The notes beneath the pieces were generated by a model that had not been told where the DNA came from, searched no databases, and saw only the letters and a program-made list of their open reading frames with translations. From Polytrichum commune (lineage: Eukaryota > Streptophyta > Polytrichopsida > Polytrichales > Polytrichaceae): DNA of 64,000 bases. Location: positions 11,904,501-11,968,500 of the forward strand of contig OX485805.1 in assembly GCA_950295325.1 (NCBI GenBank), written 5' to 3'. Both the position numbers and the translations under genes were made by a program. This document shows positions 42,601-53,400 of this stretch, one piece after another (the stretch's first letter is position 1; every line of letters begins with the position of its first letter).

Positions 42601-44580
42601 GTTTGTTTGGCAATAGATTTCTAACTAGTGAGACAGGAGTGCAATGGGGGACAAAGTTCAGATCTAATATGAGGTGGTGGTCGGAAAAACATTTCAGAAC
42701 TCTACAGGATATTGCTAGACCATAAGGAGAGGGCTGGAAAACTTTTCCCGAACTCCTTCGTCTTCGGAGAACCAGCGTGGCTCCTCCGCTCTACGCTCGG
42801 GTCGTACGCAGCATCCCCTGGGATGCTCAACCAATGCCCCCACACAGTATTGGTCAATGGATAGCTTCCAAAGAGGAAAACGGGTCTATTCAAGAGGTCT
42901 ACCACCTGCAGAGCATCACACCATTAGCCGCCAAGGTTTACAGAAAACAGGACTCAGAACAACTTCAATTTATAGATCAAAGACAGATTATCCCAGCAAG
43001 ACCAATGCGAGAGGTTAGGGTGCTGAGGTGTGGGGGAGACAAACGAACCGTGTTAGATTACAACCCACAAGATGAAACAAAACCGGATCAATCCTTGTGG
43101 TTATGGGGGAACAACTGGATAAGTAATCTAGAATGGGATCCCCGAGAATGGCAATGGAGGAGGCTAGGGATTCTGCCTGACACCTCGGTTATGAACTACA
43201 CTACCAAAAGGGGATATAGGATTGCTCTTAAGCAAAACACACAACAGATGGACCTTGACGTTGAACTCGAAAGAGAAGGGTACAACAGCAAAATTCACGC
43301 AAAGTTCTTTAATCGAATATGGCATCCCTATCTCCCGCGGAAAGTCTCAGCTATGCAATGGTTAATAATTACAGAAGGATTGCCGGTGGGTGCTTGGAGG
43401 GAAAAGATTGGCTTACCGAGCAACTGTGAATTGTGCCCTCACCTGGTCAAAGAAACTCTCCAACACGCGCTCAAAGACTGTCCCCAGCTCAGTCGCGCAT
43501 GGGACCTATTCAGGAACACCCGTAGCGCAACCGGTCTATAACTCGTGGTCGGACATTAGCAGAGGATTGATACGAGACCCACCTGGACCCCAAATCGAAG
43601 AGGAGTTACACTAGGACACTGCAGCGGCGTTCTCTCTTAATATCGACACTCCATGGGATATCCTCCGAGCGCAGCTACTCTGGTCCATCTGGTGCCAGAA
43701 AGTAGCACACACCTTTAGAGAAGAGGAGTTCCACTTAGGAGTTGTTCTTTGGCATGCCTGGCGCAATACTATATATTGTGCCATGGAAGCTTATAAGGAA
43801 CTCTTCCGACATAAACGGAATGAAGAAAAGCGTCAAGAAGTTATTACCTGTTTCCAGCAGATCTGGACAGAGGCGAAAATATTTGGCCGACTACAGGGTA
43901 ACACCATCAAATGGAATATAACCCCGCCACAAGAATTCCTACCAAAGGAGCTAGGAGCATGGACAGTGCCACCCATATGCATTAACAGACTTTCTCCGTC
44001 TCCGGATCTGGAGGCCGAGTTCACTGCTCGACCGGACTTTGCCAACCTTGTTGACAATTTTCTAAGGAGTGTAGGCAATGAATGGCAGCCTTCTCACTCA
44101 AATCCCTCTGAGAACTTCCAACCAGAGGGCTCCCCTAGCACACCAACGCAATATACTACCTCATCGCACTCTAGAAGAGGACCATCGAAGCAGATGCCAA
44201 CCGGACAGAACACTGGACGGCGTTTGGGCTTAGAGACGGCCTCCCCTGCTTCACAGACGGGTGGGTCACAAAACACAAATTTTACAACTCCTCCCAGTGT
44301 TGTGAATACATCAGCACCACAACAACACACACATTCAACGGTTTCACCGCAACAGACGACGACCACCAGACAAGACACCAAACAGAGTTTCGACCTAGAG
44401 GAGATCTCTCCTGCCTTACCAAGTAGTGTCTCACCCACACCGGAGACCAGACAGTCGCAACACGACAATGAATCGGAGAAGGTTCGACATCAAAGGGATC
44501 TACTTCAAGACATCCCACCCCCTTCAGAGCTACAAGGCCCAAGTGACACACAAACAATACAAACGCGAGCAACAAAATAG
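39615..44580 (+). pseudogene. LINE ORF2: endonuclease, reverse transcriptase, zinc finger
   Basis: A single frame runs from ATG 39615 to 43541 with only four internal stops (40602, 42024, 42081, 42723); after a frameshift near 43530 it continues to 44580 with one more stop at about 43611. Endonuclease (EEP/APE type): Q-N-A-R-G-L, L-L-Q-E-T-K-L, A-G-D-F-N-N-I, S-R-I-D-R-V-Y and S-D-H. Reverse transcriptase: N-Y-R-P-I-S-L, T-G-F-V-P-N-R, L-L-D-F-E-K-A-Y-D, R-Q-G-C-P-L-A-P and the F-A-D-D box at about 41790. A C-terminal zinc finger, C-E-L-C...H-A-L-K-D-C, lies near 43430-43480. These assign it to the L1 clade. The enzyme nicks the target and copies its RNA there. All four stops fit single C-to-T or G-to-A changes. 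Confidence 0.85.
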
Positions 44581-44739
44581 AGTCAGGCTTTCACCTCTCA
44601 GCATGGATCTTCGCAGCTCCCCCATCGCTCAACCCCTGCTGCTGACAATTCTAAGGGACAGGAGAACCCAAACTCGGATTGCTGCTTTACTTCAGTTCAT
44701 TACTTGGGAATTGAAGGGGACCGGGGGGGGGGGGAAAGA

Positions 44740-46261
44740 AGGGTACCTTCACAGATAAGCGGGCGAAGCCAAAGAGCAGACCAAAACGGCGCTGTCCAAA
44801 ACGCCTCCAGCACCCCTCCAGACTAAACCAAGGGCAGGAACAGATAGCCACTTCACAAGAGACCCCTACAAAGCTCTTTACAGCAGACACTAAGAGGACA
44901 ACGAATTTGTACTCAACGAACACAAAGCAGAGGCCCGTAAGTCGGGCAGACATTCAACCTTCACCGAACTTCCAAGAGGAAACCAGACAAAACAAGCCCT
45001 CTAGCCGACCCAAACGCAAGTGCCGGTTTGGCCCTCGAACGCGACGAAGACATCAAGAGAAATTGCGAACTGGTAATCACACGCCGCATCCTCCCAAACT
45101 CAGAGAAAACGAAGGCTTTCGAAAGGAAGACGAACCCAACCCTCCCCAAGAGACACAACCAATAGATAATGGCTATACCCAGCCGGGTATCAAGGTGTTA
45201 CCAGATAGAGTCACACTTCAGCCGGCAAACCACTCTCGATGGACGCCTCTTGACTACTATCGGAACAAAAATAGAAGCCGCGGAGCGAAGGTGAACTCCT
45301 CCAAACACGCTGCCTTCCGCCTCGGAATCACAGAAGAGGAGTTCGAAGCTAACCTTTCTAAAGAAATCGACGATCTTCTAAGAGAGATCGAGGAGACTCG
45401 CCTTAGAAAGGATGATTCATCAGATCACGAAGGGGGGATTTCACAAGGAGCCTCGGTATTCGACACGCAAAAACCTCGGAGAGACCCCAAACAGCAGCAG
45501 CAGCAGCAGGAGAAATGGCAAGCCCAAGAGGGGCCTGAACCCCTTCTGCCCCCTACCCGACCTAAGTGTCGCACCAAAACAAAGTGCCATTTTGGGCCTG
45601 GTACGAAAAGGGGAGAGAAGGAAAACGCACCACGTCAGCACGACGGGACCCTCCACCTTCACCACCGAAGGGCCGTATTCCTGTCCCTTCAGATGTCGAT
45701 GGTCTGGGTGACAATCCAATAAGCTACAGGACTAGCTTTGATCGATCGGGTTCATATTCGACTCGATCTGATCGAGGATATGATTGGGGCCAATATGGGC
45801 ACGATTCGCACGAGAAGGAAGACACTCAAGTAATACTCCCTGATCGCCCCACTCTTTCTAACTTCTCCACGGCTTCCCACTCGCTATTTGCCAAATATTT
45901 GGGCATCCCTCCGGCTGTCTCACGACCCCCGCCATTTCGTCCTGTCCACGAGTGCCTCGGTCTCTCTGAAGCTGAGTTTGAAGCTCACCTCACGTTGGAA
46001 ATTGATGAAGTTTTGCTCGCGGCGGAGGCTGATCGACGGAAAAACAGGACCTCTGATGAACCTTCCTCCTCGGCACTGCCTCCGCCTCCCACGGTCCTCT
46101 CTAAGAACGATTGCTACGCCTACTTCCAAACTCACGGCTTTCCCACCTCCGGTTCCCTTCTCGGTGTCTACTGGTGGGCGGCGAACCTGGGCGCAACACG
46201 CTTCAACTTCGACTTTGACTTCGATCGGGATGACTTGAGCATTCTCAATGCTTACGACTAA
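44740..46261 (+). pseudogene. LINE ORF3: internally duplicated protein of unknown function
   Basis: Frame 0 is open from about 44740 to 45722; a shift near 45600-45700 moves into a second frame that ends at 46261. Two modules repeat: a basic K-C-x-F-G-P-x-T-x-R stretch (about 45020 and 45585), and a helical L-G-(I/L)-(T/S)-E-x-E-F-E-A-x-L-x-x-E-I-D stretch (about 45325 and 45960). A Q7 run lies between them near 45494-45510. The end is aromatic and acidic (Y-W-W-A-A-N-L-G, then F-D-F-D-F-D). No known domain. It may be a third LINE protein or a host gene piece carried by the element. Confidence 0.5.
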
Positions 46262-47400
46262 TTGGTGATGCTGATGGTACCGGTTGCTGCTATGCAGACC
46301 CCTGGCTTCATCTCTTCTCCGCCAGGTCTCCACGCTGATGGGCTCCGCCTCGAGGGTCGCTGGGTGCAGTGAGCCGGAGACCGTGACCCGCCTCGGCAGG
46401 CGCGAGGTCACGGTGCTCCCCCCCCCCCTCTCTGCTTTTTGCATTGGTGCGTTTTTGCTTTGATGTTAGAGGCGAGCGAGGCTGGCGGCTCGCATCCGGG
46501 TCGTCTGCTCCTTAGATGTCCTGCCTCTGATTGGAGGTGGTGTTGTTGCTGGTTGTTGTTTCGCCGGTTGGTTCGAGGTGATGGCGCTTCTCCAGTGTTA
46601 CTTGCAGGCACGCTTCACCGATGACTTTCTCGGGGGTCCTAGGGTGGGGAGGGGGGGCCCGGGGGTCTTGGCCCTCCCCTGTTTCGACTCGCTCTCCCTT
46701 GACTCCGGTCTTCGGCGTTAGGCGTGGTGAGGTTGGGGAGCTTCGGCTCTGGTTTGTCTTTCCCGTGGCGATCTTCACTCCCAGTACCCTGCCTCGGTTC
46801 TGCGACCTGCCTCGCCTCGCTTCACCGACGACTTCCTCGGGTTTCCTGGGGAGGGGTGGGGTGGGGTGGGGCCCGGGGGCTTTGGCACTCCCCCTACAGG
46901 TTCCCTGTCGACCCGCTCTCCTCTCTGATCCCTGTCCTCGGTGTCAGGCGTGGTGCGGCTGGTCGCTTCGGTTCTGGCCTTTCTTCCCCTCCCGCAACGT
47001 TCTTCACTTTCGGGTGGTGCGACCAGCTCTGGCTGCTTCGCCCTTTTGATTTTTTCGGCGGCTCTCTACTTCTCCGGGGCGCCTTCAACGGTTCTTCTGG
47101 GGTCGTGGTTGTTGTTTTCCCCCTGGTAGCTTTGTGGCGAGTAGGAGCTCTTGGTCCTTAGTGTGTGGTTCATGTTTAGGATGGCGATGCTCCTGGCTTT
47201 GCTGTTTGTTGGCTAGGTTTTTGTTTCCTGGGGTTTCCTCCCCTGTTTTGGCTGCCGTTTGGCTCTCTGCCGGCCCAGTTCGCTGGGTTCTAGTTTTTTC
47301 CCCCCCCTTGTGGGTTGTATTTGTTTTCTCTCATTTTAACCGCGGTGAGGTCTTCACAGTTCTAAGTGCCTAGCCACTTACCTAGTAGGCTAAGCCAAGG
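46262..47400 (+). other. GC-rich 3' tail of the LINE
   Basis: No gene is supported, although several frames stay open because of base composition. A direct repeat of 'cttcaccgacgacttcctcggg' and 'gtttcctggggaggggtgggg' types occurs at about 46613-46660 and 46821-46870 and again loosely near 47230, so the tail contains two or three diverged copies of a roughly 200-bp unit. C or G homopolymers occur at 46417-46430 and 47400-47410. Confidence 0.5.
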
Positions 47401-47403
47401 GGG

Positions 47404-47484
47404 GGGGGGCCAAGGGATTTGATCCTTGAACCTCTTGGCTCCTACATAGAGGCCTTAGCCACTAAGCCACCACTCCGCGCATGA
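47404..47484 (-). repeat. tRNA-like SINE head
   Basis: On the minus strand it reads GCGGAGTGGTGGCTTAGTGG..., with an A box TGGCTTAGTGG and, about 45 bases on, a B-box-like GGATCAAATCC (two mismatches to GGTTCGANTCC). It resembles a class II (Leu/Ser) tRNA but lacks a paired acceptor stem, so it is a tRNA-derived SINE rather than a tRNA gene. Confidence 0.4.
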
Positions 47485-47489
47485 TATAT

Positions 47490-48390
47490 TATAAATATTT
47501 AAAACATTTGTATATAGAGGCCCCAAGTTATTCTTTATTCTTTATTTACTGTATACAATATAATATCAACTATATACGGCATATATTATTTACTGCTTAT
47601 AATTTATTATCCAGTATTTGTTGTATACTGCCTATTAGTTATTATTAAGTGTCTCGTATTTGCTATTTACTGCCTCATATTTACTATTTATATTATCATA
47701 TTTACTATGTACTGCCTAATATTCATTGTTTATAGTTTAAAGTTTAAAGTTTTTTATTTATAGTATTTTATAGTATTTTATTTTATTTTCATTATGTTAT
47801 TATTATCTATTGTATATAGTATGTTATTTATTATTTATGATATGAAATGTAATATTTATAGTATATTATTACTATTAATGGTATGATATTTATTATTTAT
47901 TATTCTTCGTTTGTTATTATTATCTATTGCATATAGTATATTATTACTATTACTATTAATGGTCTGATGTTTATTATTATTATTATTATTATTATTTCAG
48001 TATGTTATTATTATCTACTGTATATAGTATATTGTTTACTATTTATAGTAGGATATTTCATTTTAAATATTAATAGTATATTAGTACTATTAATGGTCTT
48101 CTGTTTATTATTTATAGTATTTTATTATTATCTAGTTTATATAGTATATTATTTATTATTTTCAGTATATTATTCTTATCTACTGTATATAGTATATTAT
48201 TTACTATTTATAGTATGATATTTATTATTTTGTTATATTATTATATTAGTTGTATTAATGATGTGCTATTCTTATTTACTATTTATATTATATTACTATT
48301 ACTATTAATGGACTTCTATTTATTATATGCTGGAAATTGTCTATTATTTACTGTGTACCTAATTTTTCACATACGCCCTAAAAATTACCA
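47490..48390. repeat. AT-rich degenerate minisatellite
   Basis: Built of variations on 'tatagtatattatttattatttatagtatgatatt', with recurring 'ttattatctactgtatatagtatatt' and 'tactattaatggt'. Almost no G or C. It shows no gene; the long Y/I/F-rich ORFs are compositional. Confidence 0.8.
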
Positions 48391-48399
48391 ACCATAATT

Positions 48400-48464
48400 C
48401 AGACAATCTATTGGGCAAATTGTCTGATTGTTTATAGGACGATGTGAGTCGTCCTATAAACAAT
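48400..48464. repeat. Two abutting hairpins, the second a perfect 16-bp stem
   Basis: CAGACAAT (48400-48407) pairs with ATTGTCTG (48419-48426). Directly next, ATTGTTTATAGGACGA (48427-48442), a 6-base loop, and its exact reverse complement (48449-48464). It sits at the border of the AT-rich block. Confidence 0.85.
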
Positions 48465-48702
48465 ATCGGGGCGTCAATGTGTCCACAATGACTATTTTCC
48501 AACACTTATACTAGAAACATGTCGATTTCTTTTTTTCCATGAAGTGTTGGTCCAATTAGCACATGCATGCTAAAACATTGTACTAAAAACCCTTGTTTAT
48601 CTTGTAGTGTGGTCACGGCTCTTGGCTTGTCTGTGAAGTGGCCCTAAGATGGTGACACTGACAAGCACGATTGCCTAATGTGTCACCAAGTCCGTAGCTC
48701 AA
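48465..48702. other. Spacer with a lone MITE end
   Basis: 48609-48644 ('gtggtcacggctcttgg...gtgaagtggccc') is a single right end of the MITE family found at 48703-49197, in inverted orientation to the left end that follows. Confidence 0.55.
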
Positions 48703-49197
48703 GGCCACTTCACACACGAGCTGAGAATTGTGATCATGAAATTGTGAGAGCCTAAAAGAAAATGTTCAAAGGCCGTCCCAACACACCTCCAAAATCATGT
48801 AGTGGTGCCACACACCCTCAAGTGTAGTGTGAAGCATATGTGACCAATCCCTCAACCAAATGCTATTTCAATGAATTTCTAGTCATGCAGGTCCTCACAC
48901 ATGATAAAATATTATAAATTAATGGTTGTGAGCCTTGGGAGTGCCATGGTCTCCCAATTTTGCGTTAGGCCTACCTCCAAGAGGTGGGTTTTGAAAATAG
49001 TCCAAGTGACCATGACACATGATCCATTGAATGCCATGTAGGAATCCATGTAGACTTTACATCCATCTTGCATTCACATACTCCGTTGGTCCCTCTAGCG
49101 TAGTTTGCAGCGAACCTAGACCGGCTCCACCTTTTCCACCAATGAGAGTGCTTGAAGTGTCATGGTCACAGGGTCTCAGTCTCGTGTGTGAAGTGGC
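48703..49197. mobile_element. MITE family 'GGCCACTTCACAC', copy 2
   Basis: The left end GGCCACTTCACACACGAG and the reverse complement of the right end GCCACTTCACACACGAG match over about 17 bases, with weaker pairing inward (CTGAGA...GTGA(T/C)CATGA). It is about 495 bp with no ORF. In reverse orientation it matches 33519-34010. The ends suggest a PIF/Harbinger-like or similar family; the target duplication is unclear. Confidence 0.7.
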
Positions 49198-51098
49198 TCC
49201 CAGGGAAGAGTAACAACATGCCCACACTTTTAGAATGGTTCCTACCAGTAGGGGTGATTTTTAGCTTTAATTTGGCCAACGAGAGCCATATCATTCCTCC
49301 AACCCCTTTAGCACTGGTAGAGGCCCTTTTTGAAAAGAGAATGTTATTTTATGGAGTATTCGAGGTTTACTTCATAATGATGTTTTGAAAAGTGGACTTG
49401 AGTTTATTGTGCTTTCAATGGTGTTCAATGGAGCTCATAGCCAACCTCCATGCCATTGAACGGTTTTCTCAATGAATTTGTATATTCATGAATATGTTGA
49501 CTTCAATCCTTGAGTGGTGTTTCTCTCCAAAAAGGAGTGTTGGGAATACTTATCTATGTTTATATATGAATATATGATATCAAAAATTAATTCTCAATAT
49601 ATTAAATATCATGTAATTCATATGAAACACTAACTATATCATTCTTGTTTCAAGTTTGATATGTGTATCATCAAGATCAATACATATGCATAATGAAGAG
49701 GTTAAAAACAAGCATTTTTTCTTGAATGAACTGGATATGGTCCAAGTTTTCAGGTTTTATTAACAATTGTTGTTTACACTCTATACATATGATTGTATTC
49801 TTGTGTGCATCTTAAATTATGTCATAGGTCTTATAGGATAAACATTTATGCATAGTGTCTATGGAAGACAATATCATTTCCACTTTATGGAGTTTTTGTA
49901 CTCAAATGCTTGCTTTGAAAATGCTTACATGACCCTATATAGAAGGTCCAACAATATGGATTTGACCTTTGAATCTGTGTCAACAATTTCTCTTCATGAG
50001 TGTTTTATCGATCAAGTTGCAAATTCTCACATCAATAATTGGTCTTGAAGATACATAATTCTTCAAGGACATTGAAGGTCAATGCGTGTTGTCTAAAAAT
50101 AAAAATAAAATAAATATTGATGTTTCAACCGACGTGAATTTGAGCCCATTGACCCTATCTCGTTCAAGAGAACATGCTTTTATGTAATCATGTTGATGAG
50201 GATGCACATATGAAAAGTGCAAGAAGGTCTTATAGTTGCCACCAACATCTTGCTCCACTTCCATAAGGATAAGAAAAGCCATAGAGAAAAGGAAAAAAAA
50301 TAACCGTTGATAAACATTGAGAAGGGCATGTACATTCTCGAGTTTGTCCTTTGGCTTTTAGGCAAAAGTCTTATAGAGAGACCTAAGCAAAATGGACATT
50401 AGCCCTCCCCCAAAAAACTTTCACAGGAAGGGGCCTTTGGCAAGATAAGGCCCGGAACCCGCGATCCGCGATCTTTGGGTAACCCCCGGCGAGAAATTCC
50501 AAAACTTTTGTGATCCTAACTTGAAAACGTTGTCCACCCTGCTCAACCTCAAAAAAGATTGCCCTTGCATTATTGAAAGCCACTTGTCCACAAAACCCAT
50601 ATTGAGTGTATGAAAACCTTCAAGGTCCAAAATCCAATATAGATGTTCATTTCCACTTAGTAAATAAGCAATTGACTAGGATATCATTTAAGTATTGAAA
50701 GCATCAATAAAACATATAATTAATTTGAAAGGAAGAAATAATTCAAAGTCCTCATTAGCATTGAGGTTATAGTTTTGTGACTTACCATATAGTAAGGCTT
50801 TATGTCATTGTAAAATGAAAATTAAGAATGGCTTGCTAATTTTAGTATGTTTATTTTTATTGAATGACTTCTACTTTCAAAAGTATTCATACACATGCAA
50901 ATTAATTAAGCATGATTAAATGTAATTAAGCGTGATTAAATGAAATTGAACACAATTAACCGAATTCAGTGCCTATTCCAGTATGTAGATAAATGTGGCA
51001 AGTCTATGATTTATATCAAACTAACCAACCTAATTAAGCCACCCACCCGCCCACCCAAGAATGTTTCTCTCTCCAACTTCATGACAAATGCCATACTA
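49198..51098. other. No supported gene
   Basis: AT-rich. Open frames are under 80 codons and unmatched. Near 50890-50960 'aattaagcatgattaaatg' units repeat three times. Confidence 0.4.
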
Positions 51099-51413
51099 GG
51101 GCCACTTCACACATAAGCCACAGGCCATGACCATATAATTGTAAGGGCTCTTGCTTCTCATCCAAAGGCCGGTACCACTCACATGATATGCTAGAATTTG
51201 TGTAAGGCCTACCTCTTGGAGGTGGGCTCGACACAAATTTTGACAGACTGTGAACATTATTCATGTAAATTTTTCATATGTGATAATTGTTTTGGGCCTT
51301 TAGACCTTCACCTTCTAGTGTGAAGTGAACTTGGATAATCTATGCTTGTTCGGCCAATGAGAGATCTTAGAATGCAATGGTCATTAGCTTTCAATCTCGT
51401 GTGCAAAGTGGCC
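51099..51413. mobile_element. MITE family 'GGCCACTTCACAC', copy 3
   Basis: The left end is GGGCCACTTCACACATAAG; the reverse complement of the right end is GGCCACTTTGCACACGAG. An inner block 'gtaaggcctacctcttggaggtggg' is shared with copies 1 and 2. At 315 bp it is an internally deleted member. Confidence 0.7.
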
Positions 51414-51939
51414 ATTACTTGCATGTTGAGGTAGGCGAGCCCCAAATACCACCCTAATCAACCAAAAATCGTCCCAAAATAGGTGAACCCAACACAACAC
51501 AATACATCACAAGTGAGAGAGAAGATACCAACCTCCAAGGATGGTGTGAATGAGGGACACTTCACCTAAGTTGATCATTGCCGCAAGTTCGTATGTGGAC
51601 CTGGAGCAGGTTGTTTGAGGGGCTGATCACACTGGCCAGTTCAGACACCACATGTTGGCATCTCCAGCTGTAATAGTGTGAAAAGTGTTGGACCAACATC
51701 TATTTCTCAACATAATCCCCAACAATTTCATAGCTAGAACCGGACGGAAAGTTAGGTGTGATCGGGGCATGAGACAACCCAACACACACCCTACTTGGCC
51801 CAATACCACCCAAGCCCATGATCAAATCCAAAGTTAGATTACCAGGCTGAGTAGACCAAGTCGAGTTATAGGGTGGCAACTTACACCAACTTCTATATAT
51901 TGCCTTCACCCATTTTATAATGAGGAACCCAATTATCAC
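51414..51939. other. No supported gene
   Basis: Short ORFs only, such as the 79-codon minus frame at 51700-51939; no motif. Confidence 0.35.
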
Positions 51940-52178
51940 GTTCAGTGTCTGGGGAATTTTTTTTGCACATAATCGGTGAAAATCCTAGTGTTTCCAAGTC
52001 CAACTGCTTACATACATGTTGTGATCTTTCGGTTTCTCTTTATGAATTCGAGGTATATTCCGGCATGGATTCCTCTACAACGACGGTAATTTTCCTGAAG
52101 TCTTGAACTTCAACCGGATGTTTCTCAAAGTCAACCGGTTCATCTGTAACTAGCGCCCGGTTGTCGCCGTTCATTGAT
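51940..52178 (+). repeat. Dispersed repeat, copy 5
   Basis: The most complete plus-strand copy: 'tggggaatttttt', 'gaaaatcctagtgtttcc', 'catgttgtgatctttcgg', 'ggtaattttcctgaag', 'cttcaaccgg' and 'ggttcatctgtaactag'. Same block order as 2493-2715 and 4763-4977. Confidence 0.7.
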
Positions 52179-52406
52179 CACGTTACCATTGGGACGATGG
52201 CTTGACTAAACCCTCAAATCATCCCCAAATTAGCATTCGGGCGGTCCGGCGAGGTGGACGTAACATCCAATCCTGTTGCTTGCGGCGATTGGAACTACTT
52301 AGACAGGGTGTGCATGGGGAGGCTCCACCTCATCACGAGTCTCCTGCTCCCACCCACGTTTAATTTCAATCCTCGGCGCTCATACCTCAAGCACTGATCC
52401 TCCTCC

Positions 52407-52440
<34 letters not shown>

Positions 52441-52640
52441 TCATTATACACTGCCAAGAAATTCCTGATGGATATCGTCACATCATAAGCTTGATCTTTA
52501 GATCTTACCTTACCCTGATCTCCTCCATATTGCAGCTCCAGAAATCACACCTACTTAAGGTTGAGTTATCAGCTTGTGACATAATAACGTAATCTCACTC
52601 GCATTCAACACTCGTTTTTGTGAAGGAGCTCCTGTATCCC
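52179..52640. other. Spacer with CAC/CAT trinucleotide run
   Basis: A CCA/CAT microsatellite stands at about 52402-52445. No gene recognised. Confidence 0.45.
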
Positions 52641-53400
52641 ATATATCATACATGGCAGCAGCAGCAGCTTGCTAGCCGCTTCCTCATGCACCTGTAATTC
52701 CATCTTCTCCGCACCCATGGATGCTGCAAGGGCTAGCTAGACTACTTATCTACTTACTTGCTTGCAATGCAAGCCCAGTAGTTCTTATAATAATTATGTA
52801 GTTCCAATGTTAGTGCAACTTCACGGGGGTTTATATATGTTTAGGTGACAACATTCTTTCATTCTCCATTTTTCATTTTTGCAGCATTTTGGGCTCCTGA
52901 TGTTATTCATCACGATGCCTTCCAGCAGCAGCTTGCTAGTGGCTTCCTTCTCATGCGGTATGTTGATCTCCTCCGCTCCCTGCATGGATGCATCTAAACC
53001 AGTTCTAACTTACTGCTGACTAAGTTGCACTATTGCAAGCTTGCCAATCCCGGTTTCTCTCATTTTGATGCGTTTTGGGCTCCTGAAAAGTATTTATCAT
53101 GGTGCCAGCAGCTTCTCGCTAGTGGCTTCCCTCATTCACTAAGATGATTTATTTTTTTATTTTTTTTATTTTTTTTGAGACAGAAGGCCAACCGAGCCAA
53201 CGCCAAAATGAATTCACTAAGATGATCTCCTCCGCGTCCATGGGTGGAGGTAGAGTTCGAGTTGCAATGCGTGGGCTTAGTTTTAGGAAGAACATTTTAA
53301 ACATTTTGAACATTTTGAGCTCCTGAAATCCCTCAGCAGCAGTAGCTTTCCTCCCGCAGGTCTACATAGCTCGATCCCCTCCGTGCTCGTGTGTACGGAG
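52641..53400. repeat. Diverged tandem array, four units of about 200 bp
   Basis: Units centre on 'cagcagcttgctagtggcttcc' (about 52655, 52925, 53107, 53335), each preceded by 'cattttgggctcctga' (except the first) and followed by 'tctcctccgc...catggatg'. It lies 1-1.7 kb upstream of the MLO start. A retroposon interrupts the third unit. Confidence 0.65.
53149..53211 (-). mobile_element. 63-bp retroposon with 15-bp target duplication
   Basis: A perfect 15-bp direct repeat (attcactaagatgat, at 53134-53148 and 53212-53226) flanks an insert. On the minus strand the insert is a 36-base body with the A-box-like TGGCTCGGTTGG, then an A-rich tail of about 27 bases. This is the product of LINE-driven insertion, probably a truncated SINE. 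Confidence 0.75.

Larger units (their letters stand above)
37561..47400 (+). mobile_element. L1-type LINE with three coding regions
   Basis: Order: gag-like ORF1 (37698-39595), ORF2 with endonuclease and reverse transcriptase (39615-44580), ORF3 of unknown function (about 44740-46261), then a GC-rich, G/T-rich tail. All are on the plus strand. The 5' edge is uncertain. A 3' poly(A) was not seen, and the 3' edge is placed before the tRNA-like sequence at 47404. The copy is nearly full length but inactive through frameshifts and stops. Confidence 0.75.

Noticed and set aside
46408-47373. Several G/C-rich ORFs after the LINE
   Set aside because: Open in many frames because of base composition; no motif in any.
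47404-47484. Functional tRNA-Leu or tRNA-Ser gene
   Set aside because: No paired acceptor stem and an imperfect B box.
47967-48397. Y/I/L-rich membrane-like ORFs
   Set aside because: They come from an AT-only minisatellite.
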